Assembly: GCF_008386495.1 (NCBI RefSeq)
Contig: NZ_VTHJ01000016.1
Span: 84,307 to 148,306, forward strand
Direction: 5' to 3'
DNA from: Streptomyces tailanensis
Lineage (GTDB): Bacteria; Actinomycetota; Actinomycetes; Streptomycetales; Streptomycetaceae
DNA: 64,000 nt
A model generated the notes under the pieces. The model saw only the letters and a list, made by a program, of their open reading frames with translations, was not told the DNA's origin and made no database searches. This document shows, piece after piece, positions 53,786 through 63,270 of this stretch. A program made the translations under genes and the position numbers. The stretch's first letter is position 1, and each line of letters opens with the position of its first letter.

Positions 53786-54937
53786 ATGCTGAACATCGCG
53801 GACACGCTGTACCGCTGGTGCCGCGAGGACCGCCCCTTCGCCCTCGCCACCGTCACCCAGGTCAGCGGCAGCGCACCCCTGCCGCCCGGCACCGCACTGG
53901 CCGTGGACGCCGACGGCGAAGCGGTCGGCAGCATCTCCGGAGGATGCGTGGAAGGCGCCGTCTACGAGCTGTGCCAACAGGTGCTGGAGACGGGCGAACC
54001 CCCGGTGCGCACCCGGTTCGGCTACTCCGACGACGACGCCTTCGCCGTGGGCCTGACCTGCGGCGGCGAGCTGGAGGTCCTGGTGCAGCGGGTCGACCCC
54101 GCCGACCAGCCCCACCTCACCACCGCCCTGGAAGACGTGCTGGCCGGTCTGCCCGTCGCCGTGGCACAGGTGGTGGGCGGGCCGCAGCGCCTTCTCGGCC
54201 GCACCCTGTCCCTCCTCGGGGACGGCAGCGCGTACGACGGGACACTGGGCGGCCGTCAGGAGGATCGGGCGGTGGCCACCCAGGTCCGCGCACTGCTGCG
54301 GGCGGGCCGGACCGCCCGCGTCGAGGTCGGCGGGGACGCCGACACCTGCCCGGAGAAGCTGACGCTCCTGGTCCACACCCACGCGCCGCGGCCCCGCATG
54401 CTGATCTTCGGCGCCGTCGACTTCGCCGCCGCGCTCAGCCAGGCCGGACGCTTCCTCGGCTACCACGTCACCGTCTGCGACGCCCGCCCCGTCTTCGCCA
54501 CCCCCGCCCGCTTCCCGCACGCCGACGAGGTCGTCGTCGACTGGCCCCACCGATACCTGGAGGCCACGGAAGTCGACGCCCGTACCGCGATCTGCGTCCT
54601 CACCCACGACGCCAAGTTCGACATCCCGCTGCTACGCCTGGCCCTCGGTCTCCCGGTCGGCTACATCGGCGCGATGGGCTCCCGCCGCACCCACGAACAC
54701 CGCCTGGAACGTCTGCGTGAGGCGGGCGTGCCCGATGAGCACCTCGCACGCCTGCGCTCACCCATCGGACTCGACCTCGGCGCCCACACCCCCGAAGAGA
54801 CGGCGATCTCCATCACCGCCGAGATCATCGCCCACACCAACAGCGGCACCGGCCTGCCCTTGTCCCGCGTTCCCGGTCCCATCCACGGTTCCGTCCCGGT
54901 GGCCCCGATGTCACCGGCCTCGGTGCTGGCCGCATGA
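53786..54937 (+). CDS. XdhC/CoxI-family molybdenum-enzyme maturation protein
   Basis: 383 residues from ATG at 53786 (CCAGGAGAG upstream). N-terminal XdhC_CoxI domain with SISGGCVEGAVYELCQQVLETG and a C-terminal Rossmann part, RMLIFGAVDFAAALSQAGRFLGYHVTVCDAR...LTHDAKFDIPLLRLAL...YIGAMGSRRTH. XdhC binds Mo-cofactor, aids its sulfuration and inserts it into xanthine-oxidase-type enzymes, so it serves the operon upstream. Confidence 0.95.
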   Translation: MLNIADTLYRWCREDRPFALATVTQVSGSAPLPPGTALAVDADGEAVGSISGGCVEGAVYELCQQVLETGEPPVRTRFGYSDDDAFAVGLTCGGELEVLVQRVDPADQPHLTTALEDVLAGLPVAVAQVVGGPQRLLGRTLSLLGDGSAYDGTLGGRQEDRAVATQVRALLRAGRTARVEVGGDADTCPEKLTLLVHTHAPRPRMLIFGAVDFAAALSQAGRFLGYHVTVCDARPVFATPARFPHADEVVVDWPHRYLEATEVDARTAICVLTHDAKFDIPLLRLALGLPVGYIGAMGSRRTHEHRLERLREAGVPDEHLARLRSPIGLDLGAHTPEETAISITAEIIAHTNSGTGLPLSRVPGPIHGSVPVAPMSPASVLAA

Positions 54938-55010
54938 CAGCGCGCTCCGAGTCGCCGCGCGCTCGCTGACGAACCACAAGAACCCGATACGCGTTGAGGA
55001 GAGGCCCCAC

Positions 55011-56000
55011 GTGCTCATCGACACCCACGGCCGGGTGGCCACCGACCTCAGGGTCTCACTGACCGATCGCTGCAATCTGCGCTGCACGTACTGCATGCCC
55101 GAGGAGGGCCTGCGGTGGCTGGCCAAGCCCGACCTGCTCACCGACGACGAGATCGTCCGCCTCGTCGGCATCGCGGTCGGTGTCCTTGGCGTCACCGAGG
55201 TCCGTTTCACCGGCGGCGAGCCGCTGCTGCGCCCCGGCCTGGTCGGGATCGTCGAGCGGGTCGCCGCCCTCGACCCGCGCCCCCAGACGTCCCTCACCAC
55301 CAACGGCATCGGCCTGAAGCGCACGGCGACGGCCCTGAAGGCCGCGGGCCTGGACCGGGTCAACGTCTCCCTGGACACCCTCCGCCCGGACGTCTTCAGG
55401 ACGTTGACCCGCCGGGACCGCCATCAGGACGTCCTCGACGGCATCGCAGCCGCCCGCGCCGCCGGACTGACTCCCGTGAAGGTCAACTCCGTCCTGATGC
55501 CCGGTCTCAACGAGGACGAGGCCCCCGACCTCCTCGCCTGGGCCGTGCAGCACGAGTACGAGCTGCGCTTCATCGAGCAGATGCCCCTGGACGCCCAGCA
55601 CGGCTGGAAGCGCGAGGACATGGTCACCGCCGGCGACATACTGGCCTCTCTGCGCACCCGCTTCGACCTCACCCCCGAGGGCGACGAGGAGCGCGGCTCC
55701 GCCCCGGCCGAGCAGTGGCTCGTGAACGGCGGCCCGCACCGCGTCGGCGTGATCGCATCCCTCACCCGCCCCTTCTGCGCGGCCTGCGACCGCACCCGCC
55801 TCACGGCCGACGGCCAGATACGCAACTGCCTGTTCGCCCGCGAGGAGACCGACCTGCGTGCCGCACTCCGCTCGGGCGCCCCCGACGAGGAGATCGCCCG
55901 GATCTGGCGTGTGGCGATGTGGGGCAAGAAGGCGGGTTCGGGCCTCGACGATCCCTCGTTCGTACGGCCGGAAAGGCCGATGTCGGCGATCGGGGGCTGA
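55011..56000 (+). CDS. moaA: GTP 3',8-cyclase MoaA
   Basis: 329 residues from GTG at 55011 (GAGGAGAGG upstream). Radical-SAM motif CNLRCTYC in LTDRCNLRCTYCMPEEG, the FTGGEPLLRPG glycine-rich strand, and the C-terminal cluster CAACDRTRLTADGQIRNCLF. The usual terminal Gly-Gly is present (SAIGG). Starts molybdopterin synthesis by rearranging GTP. A copy beside a Mo-enzyme on an island suggests self-supply of cofactor steps. Confidence 0.97.
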   Translation: MLIDTHGRVATDLRVSLTDRCNLRCTYCMPEEGLRWLAKPDLLTDDEIVRLVGIAVGVLGVTEVRFTGGEPLLRPGLVGIVERVAALDPRPQTSLTTNGIGLKRTATALKAAGLDRVNVSLDTLRPDVFRTLTRRDRHQDVLDGIAAARAAGLTPVKVNSVLMPGLNEDEAPDLLAWAVQHEYELRFIEQMPLDAQHGWKREDMVTAGDILASLRTRFDLTPEGDEERGSAPAEQWLVNGGPHRVGVIASLTRPFCAACDRTRLTADGQIRNCLFAREETDLRAALRSGAPDEEIARIWRVAMWGKKAGSGLDDPSFVRPERPMSAIGG

Positions 56001-56025
56001 CCGAGTGGCAGAGAGGTATCGCGGC

Positions 56026-56490
56026 ATGGCAGCTGACCGAGCCCACGAGCACCCCGGCGAGCAGGCGCACCCGCAGCCGATCAGGCTGATCGCGATACGG
56101 CGGACACCGCTCTCCCTGGACGAGGTGTTCCAGGCCGTCGGTGACGAGGCGGCGGGCGGGATCGCGCTGTTCGTCGGCACGGTGCGGAATCATGACGCGG
56201 GCGCGGACGTGGACGGACTGGGGTATTCGTGCCACCCGGCGGCCGAGGCCGAGATGCGGCGGATCGCGGAGAAGGTCGTGGCGAGCCACCCGGTGCGTGC
56301 CCTCGCCGCGGTGCACCGGGTCGGGGAACTCGCGGTGGGAGAAACGGCGGTCGTGGTCGCCGTGGCGTGTCCGCACCGGGGAGATGCCTTCGTGGCCTGC
56401 AGGAAACTGATCGACGACCTCAAGCACGAGGTGCCCATCTGGAAACACCAGAAGTTCTCGGACGGAACCGATGAGTGGGTCGGTGCGTAG
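56026..56490 (+). CDS. moaE: Molybdopterin synthase catalytic subunit MoaE
   Basis: 154 residues from ATG at 56026 (AGAGAGGT upstream); GTG at 56005 is a second option. MoaE blocks: GIALFVGTVRNHDAGADVDGLGYSCHPAAEAEM, AAVHRVGELAVGETAVVVAVACPHRGDAFVACRKLIDDLKHEVPIWKHQ and the active-site lysines in VPIWKHQKF. Transfers sulfur to cyclic pyranopterin together with MoaD, whose gene is not in this window. 25 bp after moaA. Confidence 0.95.
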   Translation: MAADRAHEHPGEQAHPQPIRLIAIRRTPLSLDEVFQAVGDEAAGGIALFVGTVRNHDAGADVDGLGYSCHPAAEAEMRRIAEKVVASHPVRALAAVHRVGELAVGETAVVVAVACPHRGDAFVACRKLIDDLKHEVPIWKHQKFSDGTDEWVGA

Positions 56491-56556
56491 CGCCGTCGTT
56501 GAGGGGTGGTGGTCGGGTGACGGGTGGGCGGGTCGGTGCGTAGCGGCCCCGCTGTG

Positions 56557-57444
56557 TCAGCGCAGCGATTCCATTTCCCAACTGGCCAGCATCCGCAGGG
56601 CTTCCTCCGACCGGGAGCCCGGCTCGGCGTGATAGGTGTTCAGCCGCACAGGGGCGCCGCCGGGCAGCGCCATGGGCTCGCGGACGAGGTCGAACTCTCC
56701 CACCAGCGGGTGCCGCATCCGCATGGACTCGCCGACGCTCCCGCAGCTCACCTCGTGCCGTGCCCACAACCGCCGGAACTCCTCACTCTTCTGCGACAAC
56801 TCCTCGATCAGGGAAGACAGGTAGGGATCCCCGGGGCTTTTGCCGGCGTTCATGCGCAGAACGCCGGCGATTCTCAGCGCCGTGCGGTCGGGGTCGGCGA
56901 ACCGGTCGCGCGCCTCGGGTGAGAGGAAGATCAGCCGGGCCGTGTTGCGCTCCTCGGGCGGCAGTCGGTCCCAGTCCCCGAAGACGGCGGCGGCGAGCCG
57001 GTTCCACCCCAGGATGTCCAGGCGCCGGCTGACGACGTAGGCGGGCACACCGAGCGTGTCGAGCAGGTGCTGGATGCTGGGCCGCAGTCGCTGCGGCGTC
57101 GGCACGGTCTGCGTCGCGCTCTGCCGGTCGGGCTGGGCCAGCCGGATCAGATGCTCACGCTCCTCTTCGTTCAGGCGCAGGGCGCGGGCCACGGCGTCCA
57201 GCACCTCGGCCGACATGGTGTCGCCGTATCCCTGCTCCAGGCGCGCGTAGTACGCGTACGACACCCCCGCCAGCTGTGCCAGCTCCTCGCGCCGCAACCC
57301 GGGAACCCGCCGCCGCCTGTGCGAGAGCAGGCCAACGTCCTCCGGCCTGATCCGGGCCCTGCGAGAACGCAGGAACTCCCTCAGCTCGGTACGCCGGTCG
57401 AGTCCGGACGTCACTGGGTCACCGGGCGCCGCATGTAAAGACAT
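56557..57444 (-). CDS. Helix-turn-helix regulator with MmyB-like ligand-binding domain
   Basis: 295 residues from ATG at 57444, CTGGAGGAC upstream. N-terminal HTH with the typical opening LREFLRSRRARIRPEDVGL and VPGLRREELAQLAGVSYAYYARLEQG; C-terminal MmyB-like PAS-type domain beginning PSIQHLLDTLGVPAYVVSRRLDILGWN. These regulators often control a divergent oxidoreductase gene. Here the divergent side (57445 on) has only fragments, so its target may be lost. Convergent with moaE. Confidence 0.92.
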   Translation of the reverse strand: MSLHAAPGDPVTSGLDRRTELREFLRSRRARIRPEDVGLLSHRRRRVPGLRREELAQLAGVSYAYYARLEQGYGDTMSAEVLDAVARALRLNEEEREHLIRLAQPDRQSATQTVPTPQRLRPSIQHLLDTLGVPAYVVSRRLDILGWNRLAAAVFGDWDRLPPEERNTARLIFLSPEARDRFADPDRTALRIAGVLRMNAGKSPGDPYLSSLIEELSQKSEEFRRLWARHEVSCGSVGESMRMRHPLVGEFDLVREPMALPGGAPVRLNTYHAEPGSRSEEALRMLASWEMESLR

Positions 57445-57641
57445 CTCTGTCCTCCAGTTGTCCGACCTGCCTCGCTGTTGTGGGGCAGCGTACGCGGTCC
57501 ACTGCCGGGGCACCGCTGGTGCTTCGCACACTCGGCGAGCACCAGGTCGTCGAGTCCGGCGACCACCTCGCTCTGCCGTCGGCACCTCTCAGGAAAGCGG
57601 GTGTTCCATTCGGCGTGTTCGTCGGCCGGAGCGTCCGAAGC

Positions 57642-58100
57642 TCACCCGGTCGCGAGGTCCTTGAGTACGTCGAGCTCCAGGGCGGCGGAGGCCGCGACGA
57701 CGCCGCCCATGATGGCGCCGCTGACACCGGCCGACGCCACGTCCTGGCCGGTGAGGAGGAGGCCCGGGACGTGGGTGTGGGCACCGAGGTCACGCAGGGC
57801 GAACCGCTGCGGTGTGTGGGCGAGAGACATGAAGTCGCCCCTCTCCCTGCCGAGGAAGTGGTTGAAGCTGAGCGGCGTCGCCAGCTCGGTGTGGTCGATG
57901 CGGCCCTGCAACTGGGGGCAGAAGCGGAAGACCTGGCCCAGCAGTTCCTCGGTCAGCCTGTCCTTGAGGCGCTCGTAGTCGGCGCCCCGGCGCATCCACG
58001 CGCTTCCCGCGTACGGCTCGGACAACGACCAGGTGGTCAGCCCCGCGATGTCGATGGTGGTGCGTCCCGGAAAGTGCGGCAGCGCCAGTGGTCGCCTTTC
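57642..58100 (-). pseudogene. C-terminal fragment of a phytoene-desaturase-like FAD oxidoreductase
   Basis: About 150 codons: TTIDIAGLTTWSLSEPYAGSAWMRRG, YERLKDRLTEELLGQVFRFCPQLQGRIDH, and the closing FAD-binding segment GLLLTGQDVASAGVSGAIMGGVVAASAAL. The first about 350 residues, including the N-terminal Rossmann motif, are missing. Upstream sequence to 58320 contains no recognisable continuation. Confidence 0.72.
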
Positions 58101-58325
58101 GCAGACGGTGATCCCGGCGATGCCGGGGCGTCCGCCAAGTGACCTGGCCAGGGCCAGTGCTGAGGTCCGGCAAGCGGGCGCCTCAGCACTGGCCCGGCAG
58201 ATTTCAGCTCAGCGCTCTGGGACCGGGGCGGTGCGGCCGGGGTGTTCGCTGGGGCGCTGATGGCCCTGTTCGTCTGCGGTCTGATACAGCCGGGCCAGCC
58301 GCACGTGTCGGCAGGCGGGAGCACC

Positions 58326-58734
58326 TCAGGCCACGTCGTGGATGTTGTGCTCGATCAGGTCGGATGCGTGCCGGGCAATAGCACGGTAGTCGGCATCGTC
58401 ATGGAGGACAGCCAGACCGTGATGGGCCGCGGTGGCGGCGATGACGAGGTCCGCCGCCGAGGCACTGCGATGCGCCCCAGCCTGCCATACGGTGTTGCAC
58501 CGCGCCGATCCAACGCCCCGCGTTCTTCGGCACCGACACGTCCGGGTAGAGATCAGTGAACATCTCCGTGATCTCGTCGTACTCGCGTCCGTTCCGGGCG
58601 CTGTGGAGGAACTCGGCGCGTTGCACGTAACAGGATGTGATGGCCCCGGCATCGATCGCGTCGTACCAGGCCGATTGCAGCTTTGGATCGCGGAGCAGCC
58701 GGACCAGGCCGGACGTATCGAGCAAGTAGATCAC
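58326..58734 (-). pseudogene. vapC: VapC PIN-domain toxin, one frameshift
   Basis: GTG at 58734 overlaps the vapB stop (GTGA). PIN start VIYLLDTSGLVRLLRDP with the first acidic residue, then Glu in QRAEFLHSARNG. Near 58475 one extra base in GCAGGCTGGG moves the rest into the next frame: AHRSASAADLVIAATAAHHGLAVLHDDADYRAIA with the remaining Asp residues, to 58326. As assembled, the toxin would lack the third and fourth metal ligands and be inactive. Confidence 0.83.
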
Positions 58735-58952
58735 CGGCTGCGCTTCTCCGATTGGTGCAAGTGCTCTGCATCCTCGACGGCACCCCACTCACTCGCACGT
58801 TCGAAGTGACGGCTGATCCGCGCCGCGCGCTCCTGCTGCTCGGCGTAGAAGTGCAGAGCGAGGTTGACCGCCTCTTTCTTGGTCCTGGCCTTGGACAGAG
58901 CCATGGCGCGTGCCAGGGCGTCGTCATCGATGTCGATCTGGGTCACAGACAT
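58731..58952 (-). CDS. vapB: VapB-family antitoxin
   Basis: 73 residues from ATG at 58952 with GGAGGGTG upstream. N-terminal ribbon-helix-helix-like segment SVTQIDIDDDALARAMALSKARTKKEAVNLAL, then a charged toxin-binding tail. Intact. Binds DNA and neutralises VapC; transcribed from a promoter overlapping the inverted repeat at 58968-59007. Last gene before the right att of island 2, where a stabilising addiction module would be expected. Confidence 0.9.
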   Translation of the reverse strand: MSVTQIDIDDDALARAMALSKARTKKEAVNLALHFYAEQQERAARISRHFERASEWGAVEDAEHLHQSEKRSR

Positions 58953-58967
58953 GTGGACACCCTCCAC

Positions 58968-59007
58968 AATGTTGGTGATGTACATAGAAGAATACGTCAC
59001 CAACATT
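58968..59007. promoter_or_regulatory. Inverted-repeat operator upstream of vapB
   Basis: Perfect 11-bp arms AATGTTGGTGA (58968-58978) and TCACCAACATT (58997-59007) with an 18-bp AT-rich spacer. It lies 16 bp upstream of the vapB start, where VapBC complexes usually bind for autoregulation. Confidence 0.75.
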
Positions 59008-59068
59008 CGCCGTCTACAATGAAGGCATCTCTGCAGGTCAGATCCATACCGGCCAGTCAAGCGCCGTC

Positions 59069-59114
59069 GCTTCCCAAGCTGAGAGCGCGAGTTCGATTCT
59101 CGTCACCCGCTCCA
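59069..59114 (+). repeat. attR: att core copy C (right end of island 2)
   Basis: 46 bp identical to copies A and B. The 30 bp before it resemble those before copy B; the sequence after it (terminator at 59120) resembles that after the tRNA itself, as expected for the original chromosomal flank. Confidence 0.92.
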
Positions 59115-59119
59115 GTGTG

Positions 59120-59150
59120 AAACCCCAGGTCGGTGACCTGGGGTTTGTTT
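59120..59150 (+). terminator. Terminator beside att copy C
   Basis: AAACCCCAGGTC, loop GGT, GACCTGGGGTTT, then GTTTG. Probably the original terminator of tRNA-Gly before island insertion. Confidence 0.85.
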
Positions 59151-59321
59151 GTTGTCTGGTCCAATCACGCCGGCGGCGACGCTCAGCCGGCCCGCACCGT
59201 GCTCGTCAGGTCGGGGGGCGGCGGGGGTTTCCCCCAGCACCGGTGTCCACCGGGCGGTGGACAGCAGGTTCAACCGGATGCCTCTGTCCGACAACTTGCC
59301 TGTTCAACAAGGCTGTTGGGC

Positions 59322-61451
59322 ATGAAATCATTGTCTGTGCGCATGGCTCGCTGGAGCGCGCGGCACCCCTGGCGGGCGATCGTCGGCTGGCTGGTGTTCG
59401 TGGCGCTGTGCCTGGGGGCCGGCAGTGCTGTCGGTACGAACAGCGCGAAGACGGCGGACTATCGGGTCGGTGAAGCCGGGCGCGCCGAGGCCCTGGCCGC
59501 TGAAGGACACCTGGAGCGCAGATCCACCGAGCAGGTGCTGATCTCCGCCAGGTCGGGCGCTCTCGACCGGGCCGCCGCACAAGCCGCCGCGAAGGATCTC
59601 ACCGCCCGGATGAAGCGGCTGCCCGATGTCGCGGGCGTGGCCGCCCCGCTGCTCTCCGACGACCGCGCGATCCTCATGGTCGAGGTGACGCTGAAGGGCG
59701 AGGAGCGGGACGCGAAGGACAAGGTCGACGCGCTCGTGGAGCAGACCGCGGCGGTGCAGCGGAGCCATCCCGGCCTTCTCCTCCAGGAGACCGGAAGTCC
59801 CTCCATCAGCAAGGGAGTCGACCAGCAGCGCAGCGACGATCTGGCGCTCTCCGAGGCGATCACGCTTCCGGTCACCCTGATCACGCTGTTGGTCGTGTTC
59901 GGGTCGGTCACCATGGCCGGGGTGCCGCTGCTGCTGGCGCTGTCGTCGATCGCGGCGGCTATCGGGCTCTCCATGGTCGCCTCACACATCTCCCCCGACG
60001 CCGGGGTCGGCACGAACGTCATCCTGATGATCGGCCTCGCGGTCGGCGTCGACTACACGCTCTTCTACCTCAAGCGTGAGCGCGAGGAGCGGGCCCGCTC
60101 CGGCGGCCGGCTCGGCTCGGAGGCACTGGTGGAACTGGCGGCCGCCACCTCGGGCCGGGCGGTCGTGGTCTCCGGGCTCGCGGTCGTCGCCTCCACCGCG
60201 ACGCTGTATCTGGCCTCCGACGTGATCTTCTCCTCACTCGCGACCGGCACCATCGTCGTCGTCCTGGTCGCGGTGGCCAGTTCCCTGACGGCACTGCCCG
60301 CGCTCCTCGTGCGGCTCGGGAAACGGGCTGAGCGCAAGGCACTGCGACGGGCACAGCGCGGGAAGACCGCCCGCAGGGTGCGAGGCCAGTCAGGCGGCGG
60401 CCGGGTGTGGGCCGCGCTCCTGCGCCCCGCCACCCGGCATCCCCTGGCCACCCTGTGCGTCTCGGTCCTCGGTCTGCTCGCGCTCGTCGCGCCGCTGGCC
60501 GGACTGAAGATCACGAAGATGAGCCGGGACACGCACTCCCGCGACATCCCCGCGATGCGCGTGTACGACCGGCTCAACGAGGCCTTCCCCGAGCAACGGG
60601 TCACCCACCAGGTCGTCGTACGGGCCGACGCCTCGCGCGCCGCGGAGATCGCCTCGGCCCTGCGCGAGGTGGCCCGACGCGCCGACGCCGACCCGCTGTT
60701 CGCCGATGCCTCGCGGATACGGACGTCCGCCGACCATCGCACCAGCGTCCTGGAGCTGAAGGTGCCGTACCTCGGCAACTCCGACCAGGCGTACGACTCC
60801 CTCGATCGCCTGCGGGACGATTTCCTTCCGGCCACGGTGGGCCGGATCGACGGCGCCGAGTTCGGCGTGAGCGGCGATGTCGCCCGCTACGCCGACTATC
60901 CCGCCCATCAGAACGGCAAACTCCCGCTGGTCCTCGGCGCGTTGCTTCTGGTGACGTTCGCGATGACCGTGTACGCCTTCCGCTCGGTGGTGCTCGGCCT
61001 GATCGGTGTCGTACTGAACCTGCTGTCCGCGGCGGCGGCGTTGGGTCTGCTCGTCCTGGTCTTCCAGGGGACATGGGCCGAGGGGCTGCTGGACTTCCAC
61101 TCCACGGGATCGATCGGATCGCGTGTCCCGCTCTTCCTCTTCGTGATCCTGTTCGGGCTCTCGATGGACTACCAGGTGTTCGTGGTGAGCCGGATCAGGG
61201 AGGCCGCGCTCGCGGGGGTCCCCACGCGTCAGGCGGTGCTCGACGGTATCCGCAGCTCGGCGAGCGTGGTGACCAGCGCCGCGGTCGTGATGATCGTGGG
61301 CGTGGGCGACATCACCGGCGACGGCAGAGCCGACATCGTCTCCCGCGACACCTCCGGCACCGTCTGGCGCAACAACGGCAACGGCAAGGGCTCCTTCGGC
61401 GGCCGTTCGAAGATCGCCACCGGCTGGCAAGGGTACAAGGGCCTGTTCTGA
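59322..61451 (+). pseudogene. MMPL-family transporter truncated and fused to an FG-GAP tail
   Basis: Start ATG 59322 (ATG 59343 possible). Residues to about 658 are an MMPL/RND lipid-type transporter: ARHPWRAIVGWLVFVAL, the GVDYTLFYLKREREE and GLSMDYQVFVVSRIREA motifs and about ten helices. At about 61296, within the last helix group (VVTSAAVVMIVG), the frame passes without a break into GVGDITGDGRADIVSRDTSG and TVWRNNGNGKGSFGG, the C-terminus of a secreted FG-GAP protein. The last MMPL helix and tail are lost. A recombination scar; function doubtful. Confidence 0.8.
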
Positions 61452-61487
61452 GCCGGCCTTCGCCACTGCCCCGCGGGCCCGGACGCC

Positions 61488-62693
61488 GTGGTTCGTCCGG
61501 GCCCGGTGATGTACGAGGCTCCGGTCCTGGACGGGGTCACCGAACCGCTCCGGAGCATCGCCGAACTCTGTCTGGCCAAGGATCCGGCCGGCCGCCCCGC
61601 ACTTGCCGAACTGCACCGGATGCTTCTGACGCTGCCCGATGCCACCGCCTCCACCGCCTCCACCGCCCCCACCGCCCCCGTCGCGCCGGGAGTGGGCGAC
61701 TCAGCCCGTCCCGGCCACCAGGCTTCCGAGACACGCCCTGTCCCCACCGGGGGTGAGGAGGGGGCGGACAGAACCCTGGTCGGTCACGGACGTCGAGGAC
61801 GGCGCGTCCTCATCGCCCTCGCCGCGGCCCTGGTCGTCACCGGGCTGAGCATCACGGCGGTGAAGACGTCGATGCGAACCGAGTCGCATGGGAACGACAG
61901 TTCCCAGTCGACCACCGCGCCTGCCTCCCCCTCCCCCTCCCCCTCCCCCTCCGCCTCCGCCTCCGCCTCCGCCTCCGCCGCAACAGTGACGCCGCCGCCG
62001 AAGCACGTGCCGTGGGACTACCAGATCGGCGGCGCGTACGCCCTGCCGGACGGCGTACGGGTGGTCAGTCGCAGCCACGAGGACGCGGCCGCGCCAGACG
62101 CGTACAACATCTGCAATTTCAACGCCTTCCAGGCACAGGAGAACGCGGAGGGGGACTGGGACTCCGACCTGCTGCTGCGTGACGCGGGCGGGGATGTCGT
62201 CTACAACGAGGACTGGGGCGAGGCGGTCCTGGACATCCGCACGGACGCGAAGCGGCAGCGCATCGCTTCCGAGGTGAACGCCTGGATCGACGAGTGCGCG
62301 ACCAAGGGTTACCAGGCCGTCGAGCCCGACAACTACGACACGTTCACCCGCTTCCCGGACCACCTCACGGCCGGTCAGGCCACGGCGTTCATGAAGCTGC
62401 TGGTGGTGCACGCCCACGCGAAGGGCCTGGCCGTCGCCCAGAAGAACACCCTGGAGCTCGTGTCCGAGCGTGCGTCCGTAGGCCTGGACTTCGCCGTGGT
62501 GGAGGAGTGCGGCCAGTGGAACGAGTGCGGCGAGTTCGCGGCGGCGTTCGACAACAATGTGCTGGTCGTCGAGTACACGGCGAAGGGCATGGCGAACGCG
62601 TGCTCCGGCTGGAGCGACACGCTGAGCATCATCCGCCGCGACCAGGACGTCGTACTCAAGGGCGCGAGCGGCCATCTCCGGAAAACCTGCTGA
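61488..62693 (+). CDS. Kinase C-lobe remnant joined to transmembrane GH114 (endo-alpha-1,4-polygalactosaminidase-like) protein
   Basis: 401 residues from GTG at 61488, without a good ribosome site. Residues 8-45 (VLDGVTEPLRSIAELCLAKDPAGRPALAELHRML) are the last helices of a Ser/Thr protein kinase. A linker, a transmembrane helix (RVLIALAAALVVTGLSITAV) and a Ser/Pro/Ala spacer lead to a GH114 domain: WDYQIGGAYALP, CNFNAFQAQ, GYQAVEPDNYDTF, FAVVEECGQWNEC. Most likely a 5'-deleted receptor kinase with a GH114-like outside domain. The GH114 part is intact and might still be made. Confidence 0.75.
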   Translation: MVRPGPVMYEAPVLDGVTEPLRSIAELCLAKDPAGRPALAELHRMLLTLPDATASTASTAPTAPVAPGVGDSARPGHQASETRPVPTGGEEGADRTLVGHGRRGRRVLIALAAALVVTGLSITAVKTSMRTESHGNDSSQSTTAPASPSPSPSPSASASASASAATVTPPPKHVPWDYQIGGAYALPDGVRVVSRSHEDAAAPDAYNICNFNAFQAQENAEGDWDSDLLLRDAGGDVVYNEDWGEAVLDIRTDAKRQRIASEVNAWIDECATKGYQAVEPDNYDTFTRFPDHLTAGQATAFMKLLVVHAHAKGLAVAQKNTLELVSERASVGLDFAVVEECGQWNECGEFAAAFDNNVLVVEYTAKGMANACSGWSDTLSIIRRDQDVVLKGASGHLRKTC

Positions 62694-62839
62694 CGTCGAA
62701 CCCTGACGGGGCGGGACCGGACTGCCGGTTCAAGGCGGCGCGTGGACGAACTGCCGTCAGATGCCGATGTGTTGCCATGTCACAGCGGTGCCACGGCGAT
62801 GTCCGGTCGAGTCAGAACCGTGATGCGGCATCATGCGGC

Positions 62840-63151
62840 ATGGTCACCATTCATCTGAAATACGAGATCGACGCCGACAAGCTTGCGGACTTCGAAGAAT
62901 ACGGTCGCCGCTGGGTGCGGCTCGTGAACCGTTTCGGGGGGACGCACCACGGCTACTTCCTGCCGAGCGAGGGCGACAGCGACATCGCCTACGCCCTCTT
63001 CTCCTTTCCCAGTCTGGCCGCGTACGAGCAGTACCGCACGGACAGCATGTCCGACCCGGAGTGCCAGGAAGCGTTCGAACTGGCGCGTGAGACCCGCTGC
63101 ATCAAGCGGTACGAGCGCCGCTTCCTCCGTCCGCTCGACGGCGTGGCCTAG
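62840..63151 (+). CDS. NIPSNAP-family protein
   Basis: 103 residues from ATG at 62840. MVTIHLKYEIDADKLADFEEYGRRWVRLVNRFGGTHHGYFLPSEGD is the ferredoxin-like NIPSNAP/Dabb fold start, with the family's paired strand FSFPSLAAYEQYR. Small cytosolic protein of unknown role. Stand-alone. Confidence 0.9.
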   Translation: MVTIHLKYEIDADKLADFEEYGRRWVRLVNRFGGTHHGYFLPSEGDSDIAYALFSFPSLAAYEQYRTDSMSDPECQEAFELARETRCIKRYERRFLRPLDGVA

Positions 63152-63270
63152 GTCCTGTCGTCACATTCCCGTCGTCCGCCCGGAGGGCGGGCCGAGCGCC
63201 CGCCGCGGTAGCGGCTGATGTCCGCGTAGGTGCGTGCTCTGGGCGTGCCGGGCGAAAGCCCTCGTACTGG

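Larger units (their letters stand above)
36752..59114. mobile_element. Genomic island 2, tandem to island 1
   Basis: About 22 kb between att copies B and C. Its left end carries the integrase remnant in the usual place next to att. Cargo: ThuA, GH28-like, HTH/peptidoglycan-binding group, TnpB element, Mo-oxidoreductase operon, VapBC. Contains no recognisable conjugation genes. Confidence 0.75.
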
